From NCBI GenBank assembly GCA_002423245.1, contig DIVD01000062.1, positions 35,749 to 99,748 on the forward strand: DNA of 64,000 nt, in the 5' to 3' direction. A model generated the notes under the pieces. The model was not told where the DNA came from and searched no databases. It saw nothing but the letters and a program-made list of their open reading frames with translations. This document shows, piece after piece, positions 1-8,163 of the stretch (its first letter is position 1; each line of letters starts with the position of its first letter). The stretch is from Rhodobacteraceae bacterium UBA6141. Lineage in GTDB: Bacteria > Pseudomonadota > Alphaproteobacteria > Rhodobacterales > Rhodobacteraceae. Both the position numbers and the translations under genes were made by a program.

Positions 1-195
1 GCCCCGGTCAGCAGCGGCGAGGTTCTGTTCATGCCTGATCTCCCGTCGATGGCGCGCGCGGATGGTGTGCGCGCGGCCGCCCGCCCGGGCCGCGCCATGC
101 AAGCCAACTCCCGCGGCGGCGGAGGGTTGCAGAGGCCGAGGTCAAGTTGCGGTTATCGCGCGGGGGGCGCCGCTGCGCGGGCAAGACGCAAAGCA
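1..195. other. Left-edge stretch with no gene recognised
   Basis: Several short frames are open here on both strands, but their translations are Arg/Pro/Ala-rich, as expected from GC-rich noncoding DNA, and none looks like a protein family. It may hold the upstream region of a gene beyond the window edge. No promoter or repeat stands out. Confidence 0.4.
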
Positions 196-220
196 GCCCG
201 CGGCAGGTGATGCCGCGGGC
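196..220 (-). terminator. Strong hairpin downstream of the TRAP operon
   Basis: A perfect 10-bp inverted repeat (GCCCGCGGCA / TGCCGCGGGC) with a 5-nt loop lies about 43 nt past the stop codon of the DUF1850 gene. Read on the minus strand it is followed by TGCTTTGCG, which is only a poor U-tract. It is probably the end of the DUF1850-TRAP-TAXI transcript, but without a clean U-run it could instead be a 3' stabilising stem. Confidence 0.5.
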
Positions 221-262
221 CGGCACTCGTTACCGCGCGTTCCACACTCTTGATACCGCAAT

Positions 263-709
263 CTACGGCCCGACTGAAGGCACCGGTTGCATTTGCGCCC
301 GCACTGGCGAGCGAACGGGCGGCGTGCCGGCCCCGCCGCCGGTCTCGCAATGCGCGGCCAGCCAGAGCCGAAGCGGTGCCCCCGGCTCTGCCCCGAGGTC
401 CAGGCAGTCGCCCCGCGCGCAAAGCCGCCAGCCGCCCCCGGTTGCGCCCGATGCGGCCAGGAGCACCTCGCGCTGCGGCGGCAGGCTCGGGCGGTAGTGC
501 CAGCCGTCCGCCCTGCGCACCGCATCCGCCGGCGGCTCCATCCCCGCGCCGGCGCCGAGGATGCGCGCCTCGACCGGGCGCAGGCCCTGCGCCGTCACCT
601 CCCACCGCTCCCACCATTCGGTATGGGCGACGGAGTGGGACCAGCTGAGCGTGAAGCTGCTGGCGACGAGCGCGACGACCTTGCCGCCGGAGGCGATGCA
701 CAGGCTCAT
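263..709 (-). CDS. DUF1850 domain protein of a TRAP/TAXI transport operon
   Basis: This 148-residue protein begins MSLCIASGGK and carries the compact beta-rich pattern of DUF1850, with the conserved stretch FTLSWSHSVAHTEWWERW near residues 19-36. Family members are small exported or membrane-associated proteins usually encoded beside fused TRAP permeases that work with TAXI-type binding proteins; their biochemical role is not established. The start is fixed by an ATGA overlap with the stop codon of the permease gene (706-709), which indicates translational coupling as the last gene of a minus-strand operon. The C-terminal 25 residues are rich in Pro, Gly and Arg and look poorly conserved. Assignment rests on the motif and the position. 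Confidence 0.8.
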   Translation of the reverse strand: MSLCIASGGKVVALVASSFTLSWSHSVAHTEWWERWEVTAQGLRPVEARILGAGAGMEPPADAVRRADGWHYRPSLPPQREVLLAASGATGGGWRLCARGDCLDLGAEPGAPLRLWLAAHCETGGGAGTPPVRSPVRAQMQPVPSVGP

Positions 710-2805
710 GCCGAGGGCGCCGCCGCCCGCCGCGCCCGCAGCCAGTGCTGCAGCCCGAAGACCAGCGCCAGCGCAAAGCCGGTCTCGTCCGTCATCGGCA
801 GCGCAAGGATCAGCGACACGCCCGCCGCGAAGGCCAGAAGCCGCTCCCACAGCGCGGCGGGCCGCAGGAAGTAGCCCACCGCCGCCACGCCCCAGAGGCC
901 GATGCCAAGGCAGGCCTTGGCGAGGATGTAGATCACCTCCACCGGATAGCCGTAGGCCTCGGCAACCGGCCCGCCATCTTGCAGCATCAGCGCCGGGGTA
1001 TAGACCGCCATGAACGGGATCACGAATCCCGCCGCCGCCAGCCGGATCGCCTGAAGCGAGATCTTCAGGCCCGACGCCTTGGCGATCGGCCCCGCGGCAA
1101 AGCAGGCCAGCGCGACGGGCGGGGTCAGGTCGGCCATGATGCCGAAGTAGAACACGAACATGTGGCTGACCAGCAGCGGCACCCCAAGCTCCAGCAGCGC
1201 GGGCCCGGCCAGCGACGAGGTGATGATGTAGTTGGGGATCGTCGGGATCCCCATCCCCAGCACGAGGCAGGTGAGCATGGTCAGCACCAGCGACAGGAAG
1301 AGGTTGTCCTTGCCGATCGCGATGATCGCGCCGATGAAGGTCGAGGCGATGCCGGTCAGCGTCAGCGTGCCGATGACGATGCCGACGATGGCGCAGGCGA
1401 TGCCGACCGGCAGCGCGTTGCGCGCCCCCTGTGCCAGCGCGTCGCGCACGATGCCAAGCGTGGGACGGGCGCCCCGCAACGCGGCGCAGGCCAGCACCAG
1501 CGCGCCGATCACCAGCACCAGGAAGTTGATGCCGAGCCGCAGGAACGCCGCCGAGGCAAGGCCGAGCGCCACCCAGAACACCACGCGGAACGCGGTGGGC
1601 CCGATCATCGCCGCCAGCGGCGTGCCAAGGATCAGCACGGCCACCAGCGCAAGCCCCATCGTTCCGGCAAAGATCGGCGTGTAGCCGGCGAACAGCAGAT
1701 AGACCAGCGCCGCCAGCGGCAGGATCAGCGGCCAGCGGTCGCGCACCGCCTGCCACGGGTTCGGCAACTCGGCCCTGGGCAGGCCCTTCAGCCCGGCGCG
1801 CCCGGCCTCCAGATACACCATCCAGAACACCACGCCGAAATACAGCACCGCCGGAATGATCGCCGCCTTGACCACTGCGGCATAGGGCACGTTCAGCGTT
1901 TCGGCCATGATGAACGCCACCGCGCCCATCACCGGCGGCATGATCTGCCCGCCCATCGAGGCCGTCGCCTCCACCCCGCCGGCAAAGGCGGGCCGGAAGC
2001 CGAAGCGCTTCATCAGCGGGATGGTGAACTGGCCCGAGGCGACGACGTTCGCAACGCCGGAGCCCGAGATCGTGCCCATCAGCGCCGAGGACAGGATCGC
2101 CACCTGGCCCGGCCCCCCCCGCAGGCCGCCGACGAGGCCGAGAGCGAAGTCGTTGAAAAGGTTCAGCATCCCGGCGCGTTCGAGAAAGGCTGCGAAGACG
2201 ACGAAAATGAAGATATAGGCGCTGCTGACATAGATCGGCGTGCCGTAGATGCCCTCGGTTCCGAAGGCGAAATGCTCGATGATCTGGTCAAAGCCGTAGC
2301 CGCGGTGAATGAACGGCGCCGGCAGGTGCTGCCCGAGGAAGGCATAGGCCAGGAAGATCCCGGCGATGATCGCCAGCGGCCAGCCCATCAGCCGCCGCGC
2401 ACCGATGAACACCAGCACCACCAGCAGCGTGCCGACCGCGAAATCGGCCGTGGTCAGGAAGCCCGTGCGCTGGATGATCGCCTCGTAGAACACCCAGTTG
2501 TAAAGCCCGGTGCCGAAGCCCAGAACGCCGAGCGCCCAGAACCAGACCCGTCCGGCCGGGGTCTTCGCAATCAGGTTGCCGACAAGGCCAAGCCCCAGCA
2601 GCAGCAGAAAACCCACATGCATCGCCCGCGCCACCTGGCTGGGCAGCGTGCCATAGGCCGCGACCCAAAGCTGGAACAGTGAGAAGGCAACCGCGATCCA
2701 GAAGGCGATGGCGCCCATGATCCCGGTGCCGAACCCGGGGGGGAGCCCCTCGACGGCATCTTCGGTCACGGGCGGGTCCTGGGTGGCGTGCAGCGTGGCG
2801 GACAT
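706..2805 (-). CDS. TRAP transporter permease, fused small and large subunits
   Basis: A 699-residue polytopic inner-membrane protein, the size of a fused DctQ-DctM type TRAP permease used with TAXI binding proteins. The first ~150 residues hold a few helices (DctQ-like part). The rest is the large ion-coupled channel subunit, with typical segments such as GGLRGGPGQVAILSSALMG and GGVEATASMGGQIMPPVMGA in the first half and GMGIPTIPNYIITSSL in the second. TRAP systems take up organic acids or related solutes using an ion gradient rather than ATP; the substrate cannot be read from the permease. It is downstream of the TAXI gene, separated by about 180 bp holding repeats and a hairpin, and overlaps the DUF1850 start by 4 bp. 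Confidence 0.93.
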   Translation of the reverse strand: MSATLHATQDPPVTEDAVEGLPPGFGTGIMGAIAFWIAVAFSLFQLWVAAYGTLPSQVARAMHVGFLLLLGLGLVGNLIAKTPAGRVWFWALGVLGFGTGLYNWVFYEAIIQRTGFLTTADFAVGTLLVVLVFIGARRLMGWPLAIIAGIFLAYAFLGQHLPAPFIHRGYGFDQIIEHFAFGTEGIYGTPIYVSSAYIFIFVVFAAFLERAGMLNLFNDFALGLVGGLRGGPGQVAILSSALMGTISGSGVANVVASGQFTIPLMKRFGFRPAFAGGVEATASMGGQIMPPVMGAVAFIMAETLNVPYAAVVKAAIIPAVLYFGVVFWMVYLEAGRAGLKGLPRAELPNPWQAVRDRWPLILPLAALVYLLFAGYTPIFAGTMGLALVAVLILGTPLAAMIGPTAFRVVFWVALGLASAAFLRLGINFLVLVIGALVLACAALRGARPTLGIVRDALAQGARNALPVGIACAIVGIVIGTLTLTGIASTFIGAIIAIGKDNLFLSLVLTMLTCLVLGMGIPTIPNYIITSSLAGPALLELGVPLLVSHMFVFYFGIMADLTPPVALACFAAGPIAKASGLKISLQAIRLAAAGFVIPFMAVYTPALMLQDGGPVAEAYGYPVEVIYILAKACLGIGLWGVAAVGYFLRPAALWERLLAFAAGVSLILALPMTDETGFALALVFGLQHWLRARRAAAPSA

Positions 2806-2870
2806 GGCGGAACTCCGGGGGAAGGCCGCGCCCGGCGGGCCGGTGGCCGGGCGCGGCGCAAGGGCGCAGG

Positions 2871-2949
2871 GCGCGGAGCGGCAGGCGGGCGCGGAACGGC
2901 AGGCGGGCGGGGAACGGCAGGGCCGGGCGCGGGGAACGGCAGGGCCGGG
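2871..2949. repeat. Degenerate GC-rich tandem repeat, about 4 copies
   Basis: Four imperfect copies of an 18-22 bp unit of the form GCGGAACGGCAGGCGGG run from 2871 to 2949, in the gap between the TAXI binding-protein gene and the permease gene. Copies three and four share GGGGAACGGCAGGGCCGGG. No coding sense is apparent. Confidence 0.75.
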
Positions 2950-2966
2950 CGGCTGCGCGCCGCCCG
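2946..2966 (-). other. Intergenic stem-loop between binding-protein and permease genes
   Basis: An 8-bp stem (CGGGCGGC / GCCGCCCG) with loop TGCGC, followed on the TAXI side by the 12-bp palindrome GCCTGCGCAGGC at 2971-2982. In many transport operons a stem-loop after the binding-protein gene protects its mRNA and gives more binding protein than permease; the location here fits that role. There is no U-tract, so full termination is unlikely. Confidence 0.5.
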
Positions 2967-2986
2967 ACCTGCCTGCGCAGGCGGTG

Positions 2987-3946
2987 CTACTTCAGCACGC
3001 CGATCTCGCGGTAATAGCGCTCCGCACCCGGATGCAGCGGGATCGACAGCCCGTCCAGCGCGGTCTCTGGCTTGATGTTGCCGGCCGCCGCATGCGAGGC
3101 CTTCAGCCGGTCGAGGTTCTCGAACAGCAGCTTCGTCATCTGGTAGGCGGTTTCCTCGGGCACATCCTCATGCGTGACCAGCACGTTGCCCACCGCGGCC
3201 GTCGGCACGTCCGCGTCCTGCCCGGTATAGGTGCCGGCCGGGATCACCGCGGGGACATAGGGCGCGCCGATCTTTTCGACCACCTCCGCCGGGATGCCGA
3301 CCAGAGTGATGTCATGCGTGGCCGACAGGTCCTTGATGAAGGCGACGCCAAGGCCCGAGGATTGCAGCGTGGCCTGCAACTGGCGGTTCTTGATCAGCTC
3401 GGCGGATTCGGCAAAGGGCAGGTATTCGACCTTGCCCAGATCCTCGTAGCTCATCCCCGCCGCGGCAAAGATCGCGCGGGCGTTCAGTTCGGTGCCCGAG
3501 GCCGGCGCGCCGACCGACATCGTCTTGCCACGCAGATCCTCGATCGTGGTGGCGCCGGTGTCACCTTCGGCCACGATCTGGATATAGTTGGGATAGATCG
3601 CCGCGATGGCCCGCAGGTTGGTCAGCGGGCGCGGGAAGCCGGCCTCCTGATTGCCTTCCCAGGCGAATTTCACCGAATCGCCAAGCGCGAAGGCCAGTTC
3701 GCCCTTGCCCTGCGCCAGAAGGTTGAGGTTCTCGACCGAGGCCTTGGTGGCCTGCACCTGCGTGCGCGCGCCGTCGATGTTCTCGGCATAGATCTCGGAC
3801 AGGCCGACGCCGAGCGGGTAGTAGACGCCCGAGGTGCCGCCGGTCAGCACGTTGATGAATTGCTGGGCCGGCGAGGCTTGCGGAGCAAGGGAAAGCGTGG
3901 CCCCGAGAACGGCGGCGGGCACGAATTTCTGGGTGAAGCTGAACAT
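2987..3946 (-). CDS. TAXI-family TRAP transporter substrate-binding protein
   Basis: A 319-residue periplasmic binding protein. The chosen start, MFSFTQKFVPAAVLGATLSL, gives a clean signal peptide (cleavage likely after PQASPA) and is preceded by GGGAGGAAACCGC, a good ribosome-binding site; a longer frame upstream lacks these. The mature part opens with FINVLTGGTSGVYYPLGVGL, the hallmark of TAXI (TRAP-associated extracytoplasmic immunogenic) proteins, and keeps the family segments MSVGAPASGTELNARAIF and LPLGVG-type ligand loop. It would deliver solute to the fused permease encoded downstream. Family members bind small carboxylates such as glutamate or other dicarboxylates, but the ligand here is not predictable. 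First gene of the transport operon. Confidence 0.95.
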   Translation of the reverse strand: MFSFTQKFVPAAVLGATLSLAPQASPAQQFINVLTGGTSGVYYPLGVGLSEIYAENIDGARTQVQATKASVENLNLLAQGKGELAFALGDSVKFAWEGNQEAGFPRPLTNLRAIAAIYPNYIQIVAEGDTGATTIEDLRGKTMSVGAPASGTELNARAIFAAAGMSYEDLGKVEYLPFAESAELIKNRQLQATLQSSGLGVAFIKDLSATHDITLVGIPAEVVEKIGAPYVPAVIPAGTYTGQDADVPTAAVGNVLVTHEDVPEETAYQMTKLLFENLDRLKASHAAAGNIKPETALDGLSIPLHPGAERYYREIGVLK

Positions 3947-4105
3947 GCGGTTTCCTCCCGTGGCATGGTCCTGATCGCAAGATCGTGCACCGCGGAGGGC
4001 GAGCGCGAAAGGCACTTCCGCCGAGAGCCCGCGCAAAAGGCCGCCGCAAGATTTGTGTTTGGTGAAGCGGAGTTACGCGCGCGATGGCGGCAGAGGCGCG
4101 GATCT

Positions 4106-4125
4106 TCTGGCGGCTTTCCGCCAGA
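4106..4125 (-). terminator. Hairpin downstream of the regulator gene
   Basis: Perfect 8-bp inverted repeat TCTGGCGG-CTTT-CCGCCAGA, about 30 nt past the stop of the response-regulator gene and upstream of the TAXI operon. It may end the histidine kinase/regulator transcript; no U-run follows on the minus strand. As it also lies about 160 bp upstream of the TAXI start, an operator role is possible. Confidence 0.35.
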
Positions 4126-4156
4126 TGTCGCGGATGGGCGGGCGATCTTTTGCCCG

Positions 4157-5485
4157 CTACTCGTCGCCGCGCAGGCCGTGGCGGGCGATCTTCTCGTTCA
4201 GCGTCCGGCGCGGAACCCCCAGCACATCCGCCGCCAGCGCCGATGACCCGCCCGCCTGCCGCAACGCCTCGGCTATCGCCTCGGCTTCGAACCGGGCGAC
4301 CCGCTCGGGCAGCGGAACCGCCGCCGCAGGCTCGGCCGCGGCCGGCGCCGCCGGACGCAGGCCCAGAACGTGCCGCTCTGCCGCGGCCTTCAGTTCGGGC
4401 AGGTTGCCCGGCCAGTCCTGCCCCTGCAGCAGCCGCAAGTCGCTTTCCAGCAGGTCCGGCAGCGCGCGGCCAAACCGTTCCGCCGCATCCTCGGCAAAGC
4501 GGGTGAACAGCAGCGGAATATCCTCGCGCCGCGCGCGCAGCGGCGGCAGGGCCAGTTCCACCGCGGACAGCCGGTAGAACAGATCGGCGCGGAAGCGCCC
4601 CGCGGCCACCTCGGCGCGAAGATCCGCCCGCGTGCCGGCGACCACCCGCAGGTCCACCGGGCGCGCGGCGTTGGAGCCGATGCGTTCCAGCCGGCGGTCC
4701 TGCATCACCCGCAGCAGTTTCGATTGCAGCGCCAGCGGCAGCGCCTCGATCTCGCCCAGAAAGACCGTGCCGCCATTGGCATGTTCCAGCTTGCCCACCC
4801 GCGCCGCGGCGGTTCCGGCCAGAAAACCGCGTTCATGTCCGAACAACTCTGCCTCGAACCCCGGCTCGGCGACGCCGGCGCAGTCGATGGCGACGAAGGG
4901 CCGCCGCGCCCGCCGCCCGAAATCGTGGAAGGCGCGGGCAAGCTCCTCCTTGCCGGTGCCCGGCTCGCCGCTGACCAGCAGATCGACGGCGATGTCGGCA
5001 AGCTGGCCCACCGCATCGCGCAGCGCGGCGATCGCGGGCGCGCTGCCCGCCAGCCGCGCCTCCAGCCGGGCAGAGGCGGTGTCGGACCAGCGGGTGGCGC
5101 GCAACTCGCGCCGCATCCGTCGCAGCTCGACCGCCCGGTCGAGCACCGCCACCAGATGCTCGGCGCCATAGGGCTTCTCGATGAAGTCATAGGCGCCCTC
5201 GCGCATCGCCTCCACCGCCACCGGCACATCGGCATGTCCGGACAGCAAGATCACCGGCAACTCGGCATCGCCGGCCCGCAACTGCGCCAGCACCTGCTGC
5301 CCGCTCACGCCCGGCATCCTGAGGTCCGTAACCACGCAATCGCAGCGCGCGGTGTCGATCTCGGCCAGCGCCCGGGCCGGGTCGGTATAGGTGGCGACGC
5401 GAAAGCCCGAGGCGCCAAGCCAGTCCGCCGCCGCGTCGCACAGCGGCGGCTCGTCGTCGATGAAGGCGATGGTGCCGCGGGTCAT
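4157..5485 (-). CDS. DctD-like response regulator with degenerate AAA+ motifs
   Basis: A 442-residue response regulator with receiver domain (D10, D11 and phospho-acceptor D54 in CVVTDLRMPG), an NtrC-type AAA+ domain (Walker A GEPGTGKE at 173-180) and a C-terminal Fis-type helix-turn-helix (about 400-440, LAADVLGVPRRTLNEKI). Two signatures are altered. The sigma-54 contact loop, GAFTGA in normal members, reads GFLAGT (220-225). The Walker B aspartate is replaced by glycine (VFLGEIE, 241-247). Normal sigma-54 activation is therefore doubtful; NtrC of Rhodobacter capsulatus is a known example of a relative that lost GAFTGA and works without sigma-54. It overlaps the kinase gene by 4 bp and lies beside the TAXI-TRAP operon, its likely target. 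Confidence 0.9.
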   Translation of the reverse strand: MTRGTIAFIDDEPPLCDAAADWLGASGFRVATYTDPARALAEIDTARCDCVVTDLRMPGVSGQQVLAQLRAGDAELPVILLSGHADVPVAVEAMREGAYDFIEKPYGAEHLVAVLDRAVELRRMRRELRATRWSDTASARLEARLAGSAPAIAALRDAVGQLADIAVDLLVSGEPGTGKEELARAFHDFGRRARRPFVAIDCAGVAEPGFEAELFGHERGFLAGTAAARVGKLEHANGGTVFLGEIEALPLALQSKLLRVMQDRRLERIGSNAARPVDLRVVAGTRADLRAEVAAGRFRADLFYRLSAVELALPPLRARREDIPLLFTRFAEDAAERFGRALPDLLESDLRLLQGQDWPGNLPELKAAAERHVLGLRPAAPAAAEPAAAVPLPERVARFEAEAIAEALRQAGGSSALAADVLGVPRRTLNEKIARHGLRGDE

Positions 5486-7335
5486 CGGCCGGCCACCCGG
5501 GCGCGGGCGGCCGCGTGCAGCGGCAGGTCCACCAGCGTCAGCGTGCCGCCGCCGGGGCGGGGGGCGAAGGTCAGGCTGCCGCCCGACTGCTCGAGGATGG
5601 TGCGCACGATCGACAGGCCAAGCCCCAGTCCCTCGCCGCTGACCCGGGTGGTGAAGAACGGCTCCATGATCCGCTCGCGCATGTCCTCGGGGATGCCGGG
5701 GCCGCGGTCGGCGATGGTCAGGCGCAGGCCGCTGGCGGTGAGCTTCAGCGCCGCAGTGATCGTCACGGGCGCCGCGCCGGCGCTGGCCTCTGCCGCGTTC
5801 AGCAGCAGGTTGGTCGCCACCTGTTCCAGACGCACCGCATTGCCGCTGACCGGCGGCAGGCCGGCCGTCCCGGGCAGCGAGAGGCTCACCCCCAGTTCGC
5901 GCAGGCGCGGCTCCAGCAGTTCGGCCGATGCGGCTAGCACCGCGGCCATGTCCACCGGCTCTGGCGGGGTCAGCTTCTGCTTCGCGCCGAAGCTCTTGAG
6001 GTGCCGCACCATCGTCTGCATCCGGCGCAGCAGCCCGCGCGCGGATCCGAGGCTGTTGGCGGCCTTGTCGGCAGTCCCGCGTGCCAGATGAAGCTCGGCG
6101 GCGGCAAGCGTGTTGTCCAGCGCCGACAGCGGCTGGCTCACCTCATGCACGATGGCTGCGGACATGCGGCCCAGCACCGCCAGCTTGGCCGCATGGACAA
6201 GGCTTTCATGGGTCTGGCGCAACTCGTCCTCGGCCCGCCGCCGCTCCTCGACTTCATGCGCAAGCGCCACGGTCCGCTCGGCCACCCGCCGTTCCAGCAC
6301 CGCGTTCTGCTCCAGCTTCAAGAGCGTGAACTGCCGGCGCTGCCAGAGGATCAGCGCGCCGACCGAGGCAAGCAGCCCCGCGAGCGCCGCAAGCCCCGCC
6401 AGCAGCCACGCGCTGCGCAAGACAGGCGCCTCCGGCAGGCCGACGATGATCTGCCAGTCGTCGGGTTCCAGCGCGGCGCGCGCGATGCGCAGCGGCTCGC
6501 GCGCGTCCGAGGCGATGGCGCCGGTCAGGGGCGCGGCGGCAGAGATGTCGAGCCCGTCATAACGCCGCTCCGCCACGATCCGGGCCAGCGCCGCCGGGGC
6601 CAGCGGCTCCAGCGGGCGGTATTTCCAGTTGCGCGGGCCCGACAGGAACACCACCCCGTCCGGATCGGCCAGTGCCACATGCTCTGCGGCGCGCACCCAG
6701 GTGCTTTCCAGCGTCGCCATGTCGACCTTGACCACCGCCACGCCGCCTGGCGCCTGGGCGGGGCCAAGCCGGGCCGAGAGGAAATAGCCGGGCTTGCCGG
6801 TCGTCACCCCGACGGCGTAATAGCGCGCCTCACCCGACTGCATCGCGCCCCGGAAGTAGGGGCGGAAGCTGTAGTTCTGCCCCAGAAAGCTGCCGGGCCG
6901 GTTCCAGTTGCTGGCGGCGACCGTCAGCCCCTGCGCATCGGTCACGTAAAGCTCGTCCACCCCCGACAGGTCGCGCACCGTCTGCAGATAGGCATTGGCC
7001 GCCGCCGCCGCGCCAGGGTCTCCCGGATCGGCCAGCAGGCTGCGCACGCGGGCATCCTGTCCGACGAGGGCAGGCAGGTAGCGGAAGCGGTCGATCTCTG
7101 TCACCACGCTGTGGCGGGTCACGGTCAGCCGGTCGCGCAGCTCTGCCTCCAGCCGCGCGCTGCCGGCATAGCGCGCCAAGGCGAAGGCCGCCGCCGACAG
7201 GGCGACCGTCATCGCCAGCAGCGCCGCGATCAGCAGCGCGGGGCCGGGCGGGCGCCGGTTCGCGGGCAGGGGGCGGGCCAGGGGCAGAGCGCGGGTCAAG
7301 GACCGGTGGCGGGTCAGGGACGGGGGGCGCAGCAT
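5482..7335 (-). CDS. DctB-like sensor histidine kinase
   Basis: A 617-residue membrane sensor kinase. A helix near residues 31-55 leads into a periplasmic double-Cache-like sensor region (about 60-300, with a WNRPGSFLGQNYSFRPYF ligand-binding segment typical of DctB). A second helix (about 305-330) and a short coiled coil follow. The dimerisation domain has the phospho-acceptor His near residue 397 (AAIVHEVSQPLSALDN), and the ATPase domain has DRGPGIPE and GEGLGLGLSIV. DctB proteins sense C4-dicarboxylates or related acids and phosphorylate DctD. The stop overlaps the start of the regulator gene by 4 bp, so the two are co-translated. It probably controls the adjacent TAXI-TRAP transporter. 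Confidence 0.92.
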   Translation of the reverse strand: MLRPPSLTRHRSLTRALPLARPLPANRRPPGPALLIAALLAMTVALSAAAFALARYAGSARLEAELRDRLTVTRHSVVTEIDRFRYLPALVGQDARVRSLLADPGDPGAAAAANAYLQTVRDLSGVDELYVTDAQGLTVAASNWNRPGSFLGQNYSFRPYFRGAMQSGEARYYAVGVTTGKPGYFLSARLGPAQAPGGVAVVKVDMATLESTWVRAAEHVALADPDGVVFLSGPRNWKYRPLEPLAPAALARIVAERRYDGLDISAAAPLTGAIASDAREPLRIARAALEPDDWQIIVGLPEAPVLRSAWLLAGLAALAGLLASVGALILWQRRQFTLLKLEQNAVLERRVAERTVALAHEVEERRRAEDELRQTHESLVHAAKLAVLGRMSAAIVHEVSQPLSALDNTLAAAELHLARGTADKAANSLGSARGLLRRMQTMVRHLKSFGAKQKLTPPEPVDMAAVLAASAELLEPRLRELGVSLSLPGTAGLPPVSGNAVRLEQVATNLLLNAAEASAGAAPVTITAALKLTASGLRLTIADRGPGIPEDMRERIMEPFFTTRVSGEGLGLGLSIVRTILEQSGGSLTFAPRPGGGTLTLVDLPLHAAARARVAGR

Positions 7336-7392
7336 CGCGGCTCCGGGGGCTGGGATGCGCTACCATGGCAAGGACGGGGGCCCCACCGCAAG

Positions 7393-8052
7393 TCAGTCGT
7401 CGGAATAGCGCTCCTCGCGCCAGGGATCGCCGCGCATGTGATAGCCGTTGCGCTCCCAGAAGCCGGCGCGGTCGGCGCCGATGAATTCGATCTCCTTCAG
7501 CCACTTCGCGCTTTTCCAGAAGTAGAGGTGCGGCACCACCAGCCGCATCGGCCCGCCATGCGCAGGGCTCAGCGGCGCGCCCTGCCAATGGGTCGCAAGC
7601 ATCGCCTCCTCGGCGGCGAAATCCGCCAGCGGCAGGTTGGTCGTGTAGCCGTCATGCGCGGTCAGCAGCACGAAACGCGCGATCGGCAGCGGCTGCACCA
7701 GATCCAGCAGCGTGCGCACCGCCACGCCCTGCCAGTCGTTGTCATGGCGCGACCAGGTGGTGACGCAGTGGATGTCGCTGCGCCGGGTCTGCTGCGGCAG
7801 GGCGCCGAACTCCTCCCATGTCAGCGTCAGCGGAGTCGCGGCGAAGCCCGTCACCCGCAGCCGCCATGTCGCCAGCGGCACCTCGGGCTGGACCCCCAGA
7901 TCCAGCACCGGCCAGTCGGTCACCAGGTGCTGCCCCGGTGGCAGGCGGTCCGCTCCGGGCGGGGCCGCGCGGCCGGTCAGGAACTTGCCCGCCTCGGCCC
8001 AGGCGCGCTTGCTGCGGGTCAGCTTGCTGTCTTCGGGCGGATCGTCCTGCAT
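7393..8052 (-). CDS. Sulfite-oxidase-like molybdopterin oxidoreductase
   Basis: A 219-residue protein of the sulfite-oxidase/YedY molybdopterin-binding fold. The conserved segment RRSDIHCVTTWSRHDNDW near residues 97-114 carries the single Cys expected to ligate molybdenum, and GGPMRLVVPHLYFWKSAKW follows as the second conserved block. The start at 8052 has GAGG at the right distance; an upstream in-frame TTG adds nothing conserved. There is no Sec or Tat signal, so this is the short, apparently cytoplasmic type. No haem domain or membrane partner gene is adjacent, and the substrate is unknown. Confidence 0.9.
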   Translation of the reverse strand: MQDDPPEDSKLTRSKRAWAEAGKFLTGRAAPPGADRLPPGQHLVTDWPVLDLGVQPEVPLATWRLRVTGFAATPLTLTWEEFGALPQQTRRSDIHCVTTWSRHDNDWQGVAVRTLLDLVQPLPIARFVLLTAHDGYTTNLPLADFAAEEAMLATHWQGAPLSPAHGGPMRLVVPHLYFWKSAKWLKEIEFIGADRAGFWERNGYHMRGDPWREERYSDD

Positions 8053-8163
8053 GGGTGTCCTCGCGGGGTTTTCCTGCAAGGTGGCACGGCAGGCGCCGCC
8101 GTCAAGCCGGGCGCCACATCTGCCCGCGGCGCGGGGGCCGATGCCGCAGCACCGGCCCGCCCG

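Noticed and set aside
3947..4156. Sigma-54 promoter before the TAXI gene
   Set aside because: The closest match on the minus strand, GGTGCACGATCTTGC (about 3995), has GG and GC separated by 11 rather than 10 bases and lacks the TGGCAC core.
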